Positions 7,778-16,453 of a stretch of 64,000 nucleotides of DNA are shown here, one piece after another. How positions within the stretch are numbered: position 1 is the stretch's first letter; each line of letters begins with the position of its first letter. The notes under the pieces were generated by a model. That model ran no database searches. It was not told where the DNA came from and worked only from the letters and a program-made list of their open reading frames with translations. The position numbers and the translations under genes are program-made. Origin of the DNA: Leptolyngbyaceae cyanobacterium JSC-12 (GTDB taxonomy: Bacteria; Cyanobacteriota; Cyanobacteriia; Leptolyngbyales; Leptolyngbyaceae); the NCBI GenBank assembly GCA_000309945.1, contig CM001633.1:2514292-2578291 (forward strand), in the 5' to 3' direction.

Positions 7778-8878
7778 CTAGACGGCTGATAATAGACGCG
7801 ATCGCCGCTGAATCGGTGAAATAAAATTGAGTGCTTTCCAGCCTCGTAGATATGTATAAAGTGCCAGCATGGAGTCCTGCGGAGCTATCTGCTGTTGTTG
7901 TCTCTTGATCTGTGCTAACATCAGCGGCAATTCAACCCGAACTCGTTGCCAGTAAAGTTCAGGAAATTGCGTGTAGTCAAACTGGCATTCACGGAATACT
8001 TGCTCAATCCGACGATAACGATACATTGACCAATCGCAAAGAACTTTCCAGGAGGGATGCAAATCTTCGATAGTGGACAATTGGCGAACTTTGCGTCGTA
8101 ATCCTGGTAAATAGTCGCCTAACCAAAACTGCATCATAGTGTAATAGTTTGGATTTTGTGGAGCTTTTTTCTGTAAAATCTCTTCCCGTGAAACACCAAA
8201 TTGATCCAGTAATTCTAATGGCAGATAACAAATTCCCTGCTCAGCATCTTCTTGCAAATCTCGCAAATGATTGTAGAATTGATCAATTATACCGAAATGA
8301 CGAGCAATAGGTCGATAGTTTTCTGCTAAAAAAGGCAATATCTGAAAAAAGGAACCTGCTAAATTCATCAGCAATCGTTCATATTGCTCCAACGTTTCCA
8401 CGATCAGATTATCAGCATGATATTCTTCAATCGCTAGGACATATTGATTCCATGCAGCAATTGAAGTGTGATCGATTGGCTGACCTGTTTTGCTAAACCA
8501 GCGATCGCGCATCCCAGTTAATACCGATTGATGAACAGCATTCTTCTCAATCTGTCCAGTGTGTAAAAGCCGTTGCCACTCAACTAAAAATGTTTGAAAC
8601 TCGAGTTTTTTAGATCCAACTAATTCACATTCCGCTAATCGATCAACAAGTCGAATCCATCGGATCCGTTCAATCCACTCTTGACTAATACAAGGCTCCA
8701 ACTCCAAAATCCACCCTGCATTATCTTCATCTTTCAAGGCATCATCCGAAATTGCTTCATACTGTGATGATCCTACAAGAGTTGCAATTCCTGGATTGCC
8801 ATCCATCGTTGAATCGCAACTCATGTGATTAAAATCAGGGTTTAACTCTGCAAAAGACTTAGTAGTTAATAGTTCCAT
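7778..8878 (-). CDS. Squalene/phytoene synthase-like protein
   Basis: A 366-residue protein whose centre, FYNHLRDLQEDAEQGICYLP (about residues 213-232), matches the second aspartate-rich motif and following Tyr-Leu-Pro of the squalene/phytoene synthase fold (D-x-x-D-x-x-x-D type, here NHLRDLQED). The first aspartate-rich motif is not convincing: the candidate WIRLVDRLAE keeps one Asp and has Glu instead of the second. Enzymes of this fold condense two prenyl diphosphates head to head. With a degraded first motif, catalysis is uncertain. About 70 N-terminal residues are polar and unrelated to the fold. It is monocistronic and faces the mntB stop. Confidence is high for the fold and low for activity. 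Confidence 0.65.
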   Translation of the reverse strand: MELLTTKSFAELNPDFNHMSCDSTMDGNPGIATLVGSSQYEAISDDALKDEDNAGWILELEPCISQEWIERIRWIRLVDRLAECELVGSKKLEFQTFLVEWQRLLHTGQIEKNAVHQSVLTGMRDRWFSKTGQPIDHTSIAAWNQYVLAIEEYHADNLIVETLEQYERLLMNLAGSFFQILPFLAENYRPIARHFGIIDQFYNHLRDLQEDAEQGICYLPLELLDQFGVSREEILQKKAPQNPNYYTMMQFWLGDYLPGLRRKVRQLSTIEDLHPSWKVLCDWSMYRYRRIEQVFRECQFDYTQFPELYWQRVRVELPLMLAQIKRQQQQIAPQDSMLALYTYLRGWKALNFISPIQRRSRLLSAV

Positions 8879-9217
8879 AAGTGTTTAACTTCTCGGTACC
8901 CACTAGGGTTCCCGAACCCAATCTGGACTAACTGAGAGTGCACAGCTTCCTAACGAATTCATTAATTTTTCACAAATAACTAAAAGTTTTATTTCTTTGT
9001 TTTTGAAAGAGTAAAGACAGTTAGCAGCGGTTAGACGCCTTTTACTGATAAAGGGCGGAAATCTCCACCCAAGAGGTGTAGGGCTGAATTGGTATAATCA
9101 TTCGGCAACCAATGGTTTGGCTTGAGACTTTTAAGTTTTAAGCCCATTATTCGTCATTTGCTGCCAACCTGGTGTTGCTTCAGAAGTTTAAAGAGTTCGT
9201 GAGGAATTCATCCGTCC
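8879..9217. other. Divergent intergenic region upstream of accD
   Basis: This 339-bp stretch between the prenyl-synthase-like gene and accD has no gene. Its left half is AT-rich. The right half holds the accD promoter at 9093. I see no repeat or RNA gene. Confidence 0.6.
9093..9098 (+). promoter_or_regulatory. Candidate -10 box for accD
   Basis: TATAAT at 9093-9098 is a perfect -10 hexamer about 120 bp ahead of the accD start. No good -35 hexamer stands 16-18 bp upstream, so it may depend on an activator or an extended -10 (TTGGTATAAT). Confidence 0.35.
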
Positions 9218-10144
9218 ATGTCTTTATTCGATTGGTTTGCAAATCGTCAGAAATCAGGTCCGATTAGTAAAGAGCGCCAAGAACGAGAAATTGCTGATGG
9301 GCTGTGGTCAAAGTGTGAGGCGTGTAGTGTTCTTACCTATACAAAAGATTTGCAAGCCAACCAAATGGTCTGCCCGGAGTGTGGGCACCATAATCGGGTT
9401 TACAGTGATGAGCGGATTCGTCAACTGATAGATCCCAACACTTGGATGCCCATTGATATTGGCTTGATGGCAACAGATCCGCTCAAATTTCGCGATCGCA
9501 AAGCATACAGCGATCGCCTGCGAGATATGCAAGAGAAAACAAAACTTCTAGACTCGGTGCAAACAGGGATTGGGCGGCTGGATGGGTTACCTGTTGCGCT
9601 GGGTGTCATGGATTTCCGTTTTATGGGCGGCAGCATGGGATCAGTAGTCGGGGAAAAACTCACTCGGCTGATCGAGCGTGCTACTCGTGAGCGACTCCCC
9701 GTTATTATCGTGTGTGCATCGGGGGGTGCCCGGATGCAGGAAGGGCTGCTGAGTTTGATGCAGATGGCAAAGATTTCTGGCGCGTTACAACGGCTTCAGA
9801 CTGCCAAACTGCTTTATATCCCTGTCCTGACTCATCCTACGACAGGCGGTGTGACAGCAAGTTTTGCTATGCTTGGAGACATTATTTTGGCAGAGCCTAA
9901 AGCGACGATCGGTTTTGCTGGGCGGCGAGTTGTTGAGCAAACTCTGCGTGAGAAGTTGCCAGAAGATTTCCAGACGGCTGAATATTTATTGCAGCATGGC
10001 TTTGTTGACGCGATCGTTCCACGTACCCAACTAAAATCCACCCTGGCTCGGTTAATTCGCTTGCATCAGCCTGTTGCATCAGCTCCACCATTACCGGTTC
10101 ACTTACCTGACGTTCGCCCCCTGAGTGTTACAACCTCCGATTAG
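9218..10144 (+). CDS. accD: Acetyl-CoA carboxylase carboxyltransferase subunit beta
   Basis: A 308-residue beta subunit of the carboxyltransferase, which with AccA moves the carboxyl group from biotin to acetyl-CoA in the first step of fatty acid synthesis. A zinc ribbon at the N-terminus is complete: CEAC (C33, C36) and CPEC (C52, C55). The crotonase-like body has the [13 protein letters not shown] and [10 protein letters not shown] motifs expected of the oxyanion-hole region. Length is normal for the family. The ATG at 9218 follows GTGAGGAATTCATCC, with GAGGA about 10 bases upstream. It is transcribed alone, before the psbV cluster. Confidence 0.95.
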   Translation: MSLFDWFANRQKSGPISKERQEREIADGLWSKCEACSVLTYTKDLQANQMVCPECGHHNRVYSDERIRQLIDPNTWMPIDIGLMATDPLKFRDRKAYSDRLRDMQEKTKLLDSVQTGIGRLDGLPVALGVMDFRFMGGSMGSVVGEKLTRLIERATRERLPVIIVCASGGARMQEGLLSLMQMAKISGALQRLQTAKLLYIPVLTHPTTGGVTASFAMLGDIILAEPKATIGFAGRRVVEQTLREKLPEDFQTAEYLLQHGFVDAIVPRTQLKSTLARLIRLHQPVASAPPLPVHLPDVRPLSVTTSD

Positions 10145-10491
10145 AGAATCTGCCAGAAGGCTTGGGAAAGGGTGCACTCAGTGGCATGATAGTGGTAGTC
10201 AGAACGACTCAGTTTAGTCGGATAGTGAACTATACCGTGGGTTTTGCAGTTTTCCATATCACAGAATGGGCGGTGGACAGTCTCCTTATTTCGAGGGGGT
10301 TCTCTCCTCCGCTATCCGTTAGGAATCTTCTATAAAAACTCCCTGGCTTCAGCAAAACTTTTGCTCGCCGTTGGGATACCCCAAAAGGAAAAAGGTTTCT
10401 GCAAAGTTCCACCCCTGGTGTCGAACCTAGCCATATTGAGTCTGCTGATGTTCTTTGAAACCTGTTTACCCAAGCCACACTAAGGAGAACC
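10145..10491. other. Gap between accD and psbV
   Basis: The 347 bp hold no credible gene; overlapping frames on both strands have no recognisable features. The psbV promoter must lie here. GGAGAA sits 6 bases before the psbV ATG. No clear terminator for accD is visible. Confidence 0.6.
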
Positions 10492-10983
10492 ATGCTCAAA
10501 AGATGCATCTGGCTTGCAGTAGCCACTGTATTCTTCGCCTTTCAACTACTTGTTGGAAATGCTACGGCGGCGGAACTTGACGCAGCAACCCGCACTGTGC
10601 CGCTCAACGATGCAGGCGATACAATTACCCTCAGCCTGAAGCAGGTAAAAGAAGGGAAGCGCCTGTTTCAATATGCCTGTGCGCAATGTCATGTAGGCGG
10701 TATTACCAAAACTGATCCCAACATCGGATTGGACCCAGAAGCTCTGTCGTTGGCGACACCTCCTCGTAACAATATTGCTGCGCTGGTGGACTATATGAAG
10801 GATCCTACAAGTTACGACGGAGAACAATCGATCGCAGAAGTTCATCCTAGCCTTAAGAGCAAAGATACCTTCCCTGAAATGCGCAACCTGACTGAAGATG
10901 ATCTGGTGGCGATCGCAGGACATATTTTGCTGCAACCGAAAGTTGTTGGTGATAAGTGGGGCGGCGGCAAAATTTATTACTAA
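10492..10983 (+). CDS. psbV: Photosystem II cytochrome c550
   Basis: A 163-residue extrinsic luminal subunit that stabilises the Mn4CaO5 cluster of PSII. The signal peptide ends near NATA/AELD (residue 26/27). The heme-binding site is CAQCH (C63, C66, H67), and H118 in IAEVHPS is the second axial ligand expected of PsbV, giving bis-His coordination. The C-terminus GGGKIYY is characteristic. The ATG follows AAGGAGAACC. First gene of the psbV-psbV2-petE-petJ cluster; the next gene starts 40 bp later and is probably co-transcribed. Confidence 0.97.
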   Translation: MLKRCIWLAVATVFFAFQLLVGNATAAELDAATRTVPLNDAGDTITLSLKQVKEGKRLFQYACAQCHVGGITKTDPNIGLDPEALSLATPPRNNIAALVDYMKDPTSYDGEQSIAEVHPSLKSKDTFPEMRNLTEDDLVAIAGHILLQPKVVGDKWGGGKIYY

Positions 10984-11023
10984 GTCAAGTCTGTTGTTTG
11001 AGAGTTGTCACTAGGGGTTGCTG

Positions 11024-11530
11024 ATGCTGCAGCGCTTGTTTTGGCTACGTTTGTTAGTGGGGCTGTTGATTTGTTTGCTGACGCTTACTTTTGTCAACAT
11101 GCCAGCCTATGCAGCGACAGGAGACCCCTACGTGACTCGCTATCTTCGTGTAACTGACCCGATTAACTTGCCTTTCGATGATCAGGGCACTGTTCGTTTG
11201 TTTACTGCGACTGATTTATCTAAAGGGAAAAAGCTGTTTGAGAAAAATTGTTTAAGCTGCCATGTTGGCGGCACAACACTGCCAAACCCAAATGTTCCTT
11301 TATCTCTGACAGCCCTGCAAGGAGCCATTCCCCGTCGTGACACAATTAACAGCCTTGTTGCATTCCTCCGTCAACCAATGACCTATGACGGTAGTGAGGA
11401 GGCAATTTTGTGTCAGCGCATTCCTGAATCCTGGATGCCAACAGTTGACGTGGAAGCGATCGCAGCATTTATTTTACGAGCCGCCCAGAAAGCACCAGGT
11501 TGGGGAATTGAAACGTTTGAGAATTCGTGA
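11024..11530 (+). CDS. psbV2: PsbV2, cytochrome c550-like protein
   Basis: A 168-residue paralogue of PsbV with its own signal peptide ending near AYA/ATGD. The heme site is CLSCH (C76, C79, H80). The second-ligand His of PsbV is absent; in the matching region the sequence is SEEAILCQRIPESWM, offering C130. Structural work on Thermosynechococcus PsbV2 reported His/Cys heme ligation, which fits. Its role is unclear; it can partly replace PsbV. I prefer the ATG at 11024, preceded by AGGGG 6 bases upstream, over the TTG two codons earlier. It sits directly behind psbV, as in other cyanobacteria. Confidence 0.92.
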   Translation: MLQRLFWLRLLVGLLICLLTLTFVNMPAYAATGDPYVTRYLRVTDPINLPFDDQGTVRLFTATDLSKGKKLFEKNCLSCHVGGTTLPNPNVPLSLTALQGAIPRRDTINSLVAFLRQPMTYDGSEEAILCQRIPESWMPTVDVEAIAAFILRAAQKAPGWGIETFENS

Positions 11531-11626
11531 CTTTTGGAGTAAGAAAATTCGAGTTTAATCATCCGCCTTCTTCACAATTGCCTTAAAATTTGATTTGTAC
11601 GCAAGCTGTAGATTGCAAGGCAAGTT

Positions 11627-12046
11627 ATGAAATTAATCACTTCTATTGCAAAAGGCCTTTGTCTAGCCTTTGCTGCTGTTTCACTGGTTGTTTGTAGCCT
11701 CTTTATCTCCGTCGCTCCCGCAGCCGCTGAAACCTTTACTGTGAAAATGGGTGCAGACAATGGCATGCTCGCTTTCGAGCCATCAAAGTTAACAGTTAAA
11801 CCTGGTGACACTGTGAAGTGGGTCATCAACAAAGTGCCCCCCCACAACGTTGTTTTTGATGTATCCTCTGTCCCTGGTAGCGATAAAGCCCTGGCAACTT
11901 CTCTGTCTCATAAAAAGTTAGAAATGGCTCCTGGTGCTAGCTTCGAGCTAACCATCCCCGCTGATGCCCCTGTAGGTGAATACACTTACTACTGTGAGCC
12001 TCATCGGGGTGCTGGAATGGTTGGGAAGATTACCGTCGCTGGTTAG
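11627..12046 (+). CDS. petE: Plastocyanin
   Basis: A 139-residue precursor of the blue-copper protein that carries electrons from cytochrome f to PSI in the thylakoid lumen. The signal peptide ends at [10 protein letters not shown] (about residue 34). The copper ligands are all present: H73 in PPHNVVF, and C123, H126 and M131 in [10 protein letters not shown]. It lies between psbV2 and petJ, so the copper carrier and its heme replacement are neighbours. In many cyanobacteria petE is induced and petJ repressed by copper; I could not identify a binding site for the regulator here. Confidence 0.97.
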   Translation: MKLITSIAKGLCLAFAAVSLVVCSLFISVAPAAAETFTVKMGADNGMLAFEPSKLTVKPGDTVKWVINKVPPHNVVFDVSSVPGSDKALATSLSHKKLEMAPGASFELTIPADAPVGEYTYYCEPHRGAGMVGKITVAG

Positions 12047-12206
12047 TTTCACCACTCGCTTTTCTAGTTTCATTGAGTTGTTTTTGCCTTTGGTCTGATT
12101 GGGTTTCTTCTCTCTCTTATTGTTCGAGAAGCATCACCAAGGCTTGAAGAGTAGTCCAGTTGATTGCTTTTAGTCCCTTTTGTTCTACTGTTGGAGAGGG
12201 AAACCC

Positions 12207-12542
12207 TTGAAAAAGCTGATACGCTCGTTGTTTTTCGCGATCGCCTGCTGGCTTGCTTTTTTCCATTCACCAGCCTATGCAGTAGACATCAGCAACGGAG
12301 CCAAGATCTTTAATGCAAATTGTTCAGCATGCCATGTTGGCGGAAACAACGTTATTATCTCCGGCAAAACTTTGAAGAAGGATGCGCTGGAGAAGTATGG
12401 GATGAACTCTTTAGAGGCAATTAAAGCCCAGGTGACAAACGGTAAAAATGCCATGCCTGCTTTTAAGAGTCGCCTAGATCAAACGCAAATCGAAGACGTT
12501 GCAGCCTTTGTATTGAGCCAATCTGCAAAAGGTTGGCAGTAA
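12207..12542 (+). CDS. petJ: Cytochrome c6
   Basis: A 111-residue precursor of the soluble luminal cytochrome that replaces plastocyanin as donor to PSI. The signal peptide ends near AYA/VDIS. The heme site is CSACH (C39, C42, H43) and M83 in KNAMPAF is the axial Met. The start is decided by the ribosome binding site: GGAGAGGG at 12192-12199 lies 7 bases before a TTG at 12207, after which KKLIRSL opens a normal signal peptide. No ATG is available; the frame also extends to another TTG at 12180 with no such site. A strong terminator follows at 12567. Confidence 0.93.
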   Translation: MKKLIRSLFFAIACWLAFFHSPAYAVDISNGAKIFNANCSACHVGGNNVIISGKTLKKDALEKYGMNSLEAIKAQVTNGKNAMPAFKSRLDQTQIEDVAAFVLSQSAKGWQ

Positions 12543-12566
12543 GCTCTTGATTTCATATTTTTTCCT

Positions 12567-12600
12567 TTTCCCCTTAGACTCTTCTAAGGGGAAATTTTTT
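12567..12600 (+). terminator. Rho-independent terminator after petJ
   Basis: A perfect 12-bp stem, TTTCCCCTTAGA (12567-12578) with TCTAAGGGGAAA (12583-12594), has a CTCT loop and is followed by TTTTTT. It closes the psbV-petJ cluster. Confidence 0.9.
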
Positions 12601-12692
12601 GCTCTCATGAATCCTTCTTGAGCAAGGCGGATTATTCTCTCAATCCAGATATGGTCTTGATGTAATGAAATGATGAGAAAGGATGAGCAATC

Positions 12693-13409
12693 GTGGTTCC
12701 TATCCGAGATGAAAATCCAACTCGTATCACGCCCTACGTAACCTACGGACTGATTATTACAAACGTCCTGGTTTTTATATACGAACTTAGCCTATCGCAA
12801 CCTGAATTAGATCGATTTCTAAAGGTTTGGGCGGTTGTGCCTCGTGAATTAACTATAAGTTGGTCTGGGGCAGGATCGCTGCATCCGGTCCCAGAATGGG
12901 TGACGTTGTTTACATCCCAATTTCTGCATGGGGGCTTTTTGCATCTTGCAGGGAACATGTTGTTTTTATGGATTTTTGGAAACAACGTAGAAGAATCGCT
13001 GGGGCATATTAAATATCTAGTCTTCTATCTTGTCTGTGGGGCATTAGCAGCCCTGACTCAATGGTTTTTCTCTGCCTATTCCCCTATTCCTTCCCTAGGT
13101 GCGAGTGGAGCGATCGCAGGGGTGATGGGCGCTTATATCCTGAAATATCCTAATGCCAAAGTGGTTACTCTAGTGCCATTGGGCATTATTCTAGCTCCAA
13201 TTCGGATTCCAGCTATCTTTTTCCTGGGCTTTTGGTTTATTCAACAAGCACTCTATGGATTAGTGAGCTTAAACACTCCAATGAACATTGGCATGCAAAG
13301 TGGTGGAATCGCCTATTGGGCCCATGCAGGCGGTTTTGTATTTGGTGCAATTCTTGGTCCGATATTAGGTTTGTTTTCTGATCGCGAAACAAACTACAAC
13401 TCTTTTTAG
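12693..13409 (+). CDS. Rhomboid family intramembrane serine protease
   Basis: A 238-residue polytopic protein with about six or seven hydrophobic segments. The catalytic Ser is in GASGAIAG (S138) and the His in YWAHAGGF (H211); the oxyanion-side HLAGN motif (H84-N88) is present in transmembrane helix 2. Rhomboids cut membrane proteins inside or at the edge of the bilayer. The start is GTG at 12693. The substrate is unknown. It lies downstream of the petJ terminator, so it has its own promoter. Confidence 0.9.
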   Translation: MVPIRDENPTRITPYVTYGLIITNVLVFIYELSLSQPELDRFLKVWAVVPRELTISWSGAGSLHPVPEWVTLFTSQFLHGGFLHLAGNMLFLWIFGNNVEESLGHIKYLVFYLVCGALAALTQWFFSAYSPIPSLGASGAIAGVMGAYILKYPNAKVVTLVPLGIILAPIRIPAIFFLGFWFIQQALYGLVSLNTPMNIGMQSGGIAYWAHAGGFVFGAILGPILGLFSDRETNYNSF

Positions 13410-13491
13410 CACCAATCTGTCCCCTTCCATCTAAAATGTAGCGATGGTCAGTCAGCTTAGGATGAGCGCAGTCATTGCAACCGTTCGTCTA

Positions 13492-13635
13492 AGAGAGTGT
13501 TTGAAAAGGGTAGGGATGGTTAAAACCATCACTACAATCCCTAAAAAACCAACCGCATTCATCCGTGTTCTTATGGTTGTAGTAACGACTTTAGTCGTCC
13601 ACATCACTAGAAACCGGGCCTTTAAAGCCTCCTCT
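13492..13635. mobile_element. MITE-like repeat, copy 2
   Basis: Same element as at 1818-1958: left end AGAGAGTGTTTGAAAAGGG, hairpin GATGGTTAAAACCATC, hairpin ACGACTTTAGTCGT, and right end GGCCTTTAAAGCCTCCTCT. The ends are imperfect inverted repeats. The arms of the second hairpin are kept while its loop changed from AA to TT, a sign that the structure matters. It fills most of the 319 bp between the rhomboid gene and the next gene. Confidence 0.65.
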
Positions 13636-13728
13636 GAGGAAGCTGATTGACAATTGTTGTTCTAATCGAAAATAGCAGCGGCTATCGTGCAACGACGCTG
13701 TCTCAGTCCATAGTTGGAAGGGGTACTG

Positions 13729-14070
13729 GTGGACTATCAAACTGCTTATAATTTGTTAATTACTCAAGGGTTAGACGCGGATCAACAAGATGATGCGCTG
13801 CTCACGCGGTTGCGCCAGGGGTTGCCTCCAGTACCTGGGCAAGTTACTTCAATTTTGCTAGCGCTCAAAGTAGTGTTTGAAGCATTAAAAGATCACACTC
13901 AACTGGATCGTGACTTGGCAGCAGCACTGCACTTGCTCACGATCAATAGTCGGCAGCAGTTTGAGGCAGGACATCAGGCAGGGGTAGAATGGCCGCCTTT
14001 GTTAGATGAAGACTTGACTCGTATCGCGATTTCAGTTAGCAATATCTTTTTGGGTGAGTGGAGCGAATAA
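13729..14070 (+). CDS. Conserved cyanobacterial protein of unknown function
   Basis: A 113-residue, probably all-helical soluble protein. I chose GTG at 13729 (VDYQTAYNLLITQG) because GGAAGGGG lies 5 bases upstream; the frame is open back to a TTG at 13714. Recognisable parts are PPVPGQVTSILLALKVVFEALK and FEAGHQAGVEWPPLLDEDL. I recall similar short proteins in other cyanobacteria under uninformative names, but no domain or catalytic motif is visible. It converges on the transglutaminase-like gene with a 38-bp gap. Confidence 0.65.
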   Translation: MDYQTAYNLLITQGLDADQQDDALLTRLRQGLPPVPGQVTSILLALKVVFEALKDHTQLDRDLAAALHLLTINSRQQFEAGHQAGVEWPPLLDEDLTRIAISVSNIFLGEWSE

Positions 14071-14108
14071 GCCCTTGGTTTATCCCCTGGTTTTGGTTTA
14101 TCCTCTGG

Positions 14109-16376
14109 CTACTGCTGGGATGGACGCTTCTGCAATTCGCGAAATGCCCGTTTAACGGAGTCTAAATTGGGTACCTTGCCCCCATATCGCCACTGCACAT
14201 ACGCCTGAGAAATTTGTTCAATTAGTTCTGCATGGGGTTTTGGTTGAGTTGCCTTTGCCTGAGCAACATACTCAAACGGAGTTTGGGTAGGGCGTTTGCG
14301 AAACCCCTGAGTATTGAGCCAATCCACCATTTGCCGATACAAGCGCTCCATTGGGGGTAAAGAGCCTAGCCAACGTCGGTAGCGCCAATTTCTCCAGAAT
14401 CTCCACAAAAGCCACCCAGCAAAAGCAGTACTAATTCCTAGAAGGAGTAAAATAAATAAACCAACCCACCCCTGCTGCCAAAGTCCTACCAACCAGCTAA
14501 CTACGGATGCCACCCAGGCAAAGACTCTCCCAAATACTTGCCCCAAGAAATTGCTAACGGGGGAAGGCAACCAACCTGCTACCCATTTCCAGAATTGTTG
14601 CAGCACGCTGAAAGTTTGGTCTTCTTCAATCGAAGGGGGAATCAGTTCATGACCGGGGATAGGATCAAAGGCAAACCAACCAAATTTCGGAAAATAAACT
14701 TCGGTCATGGCGTAAGCATCAGTGTTCTTCACTTCGTAGAGTCCGGTGAAGGGGTTGAACTCGCCTGGGGCAAATCCGACAACAAGCCGCGCTGGAATCC
14801 CAATTGATCGCAGCATGATGGTTAATGTTGTTGAGAAATGATCGGGATAGCCACCCTGGTACTTAAACAGAAAGGCTTCAACCAGGTCTTCTTTCGGGTT
14901 GAGATAGGGAAGTTCTGGTTGGATTGTGTAGCGTTGCTTCAATGCTTGTGCCAGAAATAAGGCTTTTTCATAAGGACTGGTGATGGGTTTTTCTGAAGTG
15001 GCTAGCAGTGTCTCCGCCTGGTTGCGAACCTTCTCTCGAATGTTAGCGGGCACCTCCATGTAGACTTGCCGAATTTTGTCGGTGTAGGTAGTAGGGGCTT
15101 GCTGTAACCGGGTGCGATCGCGGTAGGGCACGCTGGAAATGACAGTATAGGTTAACCCTTCTGATAAGCCCAGGGGCGATCGCAACGAGCCTTCAATATC
15201 CAGCGCGACTTGGGGCGTAGGGAAAAACAACTCTCTCGGATAGGTCAACGCTGGAATCACGTTAGGCAACTCGGCAACCATTGTATAGGTCTGAATCACC
15301 TCCTTCTTTTTGGATAGTGTAATCGGGACAGGCAAGAAAAACTGGTATGACCAGGCAGGACGTAGCACGGTTTTTGTTTGATTGTTGCGAGACAGTTCCC
15401 ACCCCTGCCCCAGATATTTATCAAACGCCATGACGCGCCAAAAACCTTCAGCCTGAGATCTGACCCGCATGACGATTCTCGGTTTCATCTGCCCACGCAG
15501 ATTTTGGTTCATTCGCGTGTTAAAGCCGTAGTAGTGGTTTTCATCCATTTCTCCGGGACCAGTTCCCCGTCCCTGCCGAACTTCGCCACTACCCGATACG
15601 TTGCCTTGCCGCACATAACCGGGATTGACAATTTGCTGGTTGTCCTGAAATTCTTGATTAATCGGACCGCTAACCGGAAAAGATCGTAGTTGATAGCCTG
15701 GAATCCGCGGCATCAGCATAAACAGCGTTAGCCCCAAGCCCAGAATCAGAACTAGGAACATCCCTAAACGCTTCCAGGACAGCCCAACTCGCTTGAATGG
15801 TGCTTTGTACGCACGACCTACCAGATCCAGGCGAGAACGGTAGTCCAATACCAGCACAGGTAACGCGATCGCCAGAAATAGCAACAAAAACAGCCCAAAG
15901 ATCGTCCTTTGACTAAGGGTGCTGGCAACGCCAATCAGGATCAAGCCAATCACCATTGAGTAGCCTAGATCCTGACGGCGCGGCATATGAAAACTATGCA
16001 ACACCTGAAGTTGAATCAATAATTCCGCTAGCACCAAGCGGGTATCGTTGAGTTGCTCTCTCAAACTAATGAAAAAAGCACCCATCGCTGCCAGCATTCC
16101 TAAGGCGATTAAGAACTTAGTTGCAACATTGCGTTTATGGCGATGAGTCCAACTCCAATAGCCTGCTAGTACAGTCAGCGGAACTGCCCACACGCTAAAT
16201 TGCGTCTCGGCTGCAACATCTGTGGCAATAATTCCCACAATCACCATTGCCTGAGTTAATACTCGTAGCAATAATGACTCTTCCGTTTTAGGTAGTGGCT
16301 GATCAGCGAACCGTTGCCGTAGCCGACGGAAGATAGATAGCGATCGCCGCTGATCGCCTGGAGAAAGGCTGGACAT
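14109..16376 (-). CDS. Transglutaminase-like membrane protein lacking the catalytic Cys and His
   Basis: A 755-residue protein of the TgpA type (DUF3488 + transglutaminase core + C-terminal helix). About six N-terminal membrane helices (residues 35-220) precede an extracytoplasmic region, the transglutaminase-like core (about 495-580), a further helix at about 632-652, and a cytoplasmic tail. The core keeps TLTIMLRSIGIPARLVVGFAPGEF, but the position of the nucleophilic Cys is Pro511 (GGYPDHFST) and the catalytic His is Tyr555 (NTDAYAMTEVYF); only Asp571 (FDPIP) remains. It cannot be a Cys protease or transamidase. A binding or scaffolding role at the envelope is inferred. It lies 77 bp behind patU. 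Confidence 0.85.
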   Translation of the reverse strand: MSSLSPGDQRRSLSIFRRLRQRFADQPLPKTEESLLLRVLTQAMVIVGIIATDVAAETQFSVWAVPLTVLAGYWSWTHRHKRNVATKFLIALGMLAAMGAFFISLREQLNDTRLVLAELLIQLQVLHSFHMPRRQDLGYSMVIGLILIGVASTLSQRTIFGLFLLLFLAIALPVLVLDYRSRLDLVGRAYKAPFKRVGLSWKRLGMFLVLILGLGLTLFMLMPRIPGYQLRSFPVSGPINQEFQDNQQIVNPGYVRQGNVSGSGEVRQGRGTGPGEMDENHYYGFNTRMNQNLRGQMKPRIVMRVRSQAEGFWRVMAFDKYLGQGWELSRNNQTKTVLRPAWSYQFFLPVPITLSKKKEVIQTYTMVAELPNVIPALTYPRELFFPTPQVALDIEGSLRSPLGLSEGLTYTVISSVPYRDRTRLQQAPTTYTDKIRQVYMEVPANIREKVRNQAETLLATSEKPITSPYEKALFLAQALKQRYTIQPELPYLNPKEDLVEAFLFKYQGGYPDHFSTTLTIMLRSIGIPARLVVGFAPGEFNPFTGLYEVKNTDAYAMTEVYFPKFGWFAFDPIPGHELIPPSIEEDQTFSVLQQFWKWVAGWLPSPVSNFLGQVFGRVFAWVASVVSWLVGLWQQGWVGLFILLLLGISTAFAGWLLWRFWRNWRYRRWLGSLPPMERLYRQMVDWLNTQGFRKRPTQTPFEYVAQAKATQPKPHAELIEQISQAYVQWRYGGKVPNLDSVKRAFRELQKRPSQQ

Positions 16377-16453
16377 AGTATTAGATGCAAATCGAAAGGG
16401 ATAAACAGGATAGCCTTTATCCGTTATCGCTCATCCTTACGATTTAGACCACC

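Noticed and set aside
10230-10526. Overlapping frames on both strands between accD and psbV
   Set aside because: Low-complexity translation without family features; one overlaps the psbV start. Spurious.
13444-13650. 68-codon plus-strand frame
   Set aside because: Lies over the MITE-like repeat and simply reads through it; the other copy has no matching frame.
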